NCBI RefSeq assembly: GCF_007096635.1
Contig: NZ_VKAA01000010.1
Span: 1-64,000, forward strand
From: Mycolicibacterium sp. 018/SC-01/001
GTDB lineage: Bacteria; Actinomycetota; Actinomycetes; Mycobacteriales; Mycobacteriaceae
Direction of reading: 5' to 3'
Length of the DNA stretch: 64,000 nucleotides
How positions within the stretch are numbered: position 1 is the first letter of the stretch; the number at the start of each line of letters is the position of its first letter. Shown in pieces: positions 63,602 through 64,000 of the stretch. The position numbers were made by a program, and so were the translations under genes. The notes beneath the pieces are model-generated. The model was not told where the DNA came from and searched no databases. It saw only the letters and a program-made list of their open reading frames with translations.

Positions 63602-64000
63602 TCACCAGACGCGGACGTAGTCGATCAGCATCTCGGCCGGGTAGGTGCCCCCGCGTGGGTCGCCGCCGCCGGAGCCCGCGACGGCCAGGTCGAGGATCGG
63701 GAACAGCTGGTAGCCCGGCTCGTTGAACTGCCAGTCGGGCAGCGCGTGCGCCGGCACGTCGAAGTAGGGTGCCGCGCCGTCGGTGTAATCGCGCCAGAAC
63801 CGCATGCCCGCGTCATCCCACTGCACCCGCCAGGTGTGCCATGCGCTGTCGACGGTGATGGTCTGACTGACGTGTTCACCGCCGTTGAGCTTCGCGTGCA
63901 CCGCGGTGCCCGGCGCCCAGGATTCGTTGCCGTACCACTCCATGATGTCGACCTCGCCGCCGTTGACGGGATTGTTGTTGGCGAGGTACCAGGCGGGCCA
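63602..64000 (-). CDS. GH16 family glucanase, C-terminal part
   Basis: Partial gene running off the window end. The visible 132 residues include WPAWYLANNNPVNGGEVDIM followed by EW, whose E-x-D-x-x-E motif (GEVDIMEW) holds the two catalytic glutamates of GH16 enzymes, and end PAEMLIDYVRVW, the usual C terminus of laminarinase-like members. Substrates of actinobacterial GH16 proteins include beta-1,3-glucans. The N terminus, any signal peptide and additional domains are outside the window. Confidence 0.88.
   Translation of the reverse strand, partial: WPAWYLANNNPVNGGEVDIMEWYGNESWAPGTAVHAKLNGGEHVSQTITVDSAWHTWRVQWDDAGMRFWRDYTDGAAPYFDVPAHALPDWQFNEPGYQLFPILDLAVAGSGGGDPRGGTYPAEMLIDYVRVW

Overview
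The window looks like chromosome of a rapidly growing mycobacterium (Mycolicibacterium-type). The evidence is high G+C coding sequence with many GTG starts, MspA-family porins, LpqN-type and DUF5642-type lipoproteins, the MprAB-PepD stress system, an adenylation of mycobacterial core genes in familiar order, and sequence matches to mycobacterial LexA, CRP, MprA and KstR sites. From memory, the backbone is collinear with M. tuberculosis from Rv1001 (arcA) to Rv0946c (pgi), with several insertions that the tubercle bacillus lacks. No insertion sequence, prophage or CRISPR array was seen.

Layout: (i) 0.1-9.7 kb: arginine deiminase, SoxR-type regulator, AlkB-like repair enzyme behind an SOS-box-like site, lipoproteins, a shikimate-dehydrogenase-like gene coupled to a cyclic-nucleotide-gated lysine acetyltransferase, an OhrR-type regulator, and a zinc-type efflux pump with its ArsR regulator. 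(ii) 9.8-16.8 kb: tRNA-Ala(CGC), then galU, a gephyrin/MoeA-like Glp, rimJ and the Glp receptor candidate; 5-formyl-THF cyclo-ligase, FmdB-type zinc-ribbon protein, SAF protein, mscL. (iii) 16.8-20.4 kb: three tandem MspA-type porins and a 55-residue gene next to a perfect CRP-type palindrome. (iv) 20.5-25 kb: moaB2, pepD, mprB, mprA, rpmF, with matched MprA-box-like repeats in front of mprA and pepD. (v) 25-34.4 kb: a translationally coupled acyl-CoA catabolic operon (AtuA-like, two acyl-CoA dehydrogenases, biotin carboxylase alpha and beta, enoyl-CoA hydratase). (vi) 34.4-42.5 kb: vWA protein and AAA+ partner, purH, purN, PerM-like and 34-kDa-antigen-like membrane proteins. (vii) 42.6-51.3 kb: accessory stretch with a dimethylsulfone-type monooxygenase, ornithine-decarboxylase-like enzyme, a WXG-type/DUF4185 fusion protein followed by three related lipoproteins, and a thiolase-like gene, with KstR-like sites at two promoters. 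(viii) 51.3-64 kb: sucCD, M23 peptidase, PcrA/UvrD1 helicase, chorismate mutase with an apparent Phe/Tyr leader peptide and terminator, an acyltransferase, an aldehyde dehydrogenase, pgi and a partial GH16 glucanase.

The signals I find most worth following are: the putative aromatic-amino-acid attenuator in front of chorismate mutase; the WXG-DUF4185 protein with a coupled lipoprotein array, which has the layout of an exported arabinan-directed effector with surface-anchored immunity or partner proteins; a 49-bp near-perfect palindrome present three times; and the porin triplication with constriction-zone differences. Family names are from pattern recognition; no database search was run.
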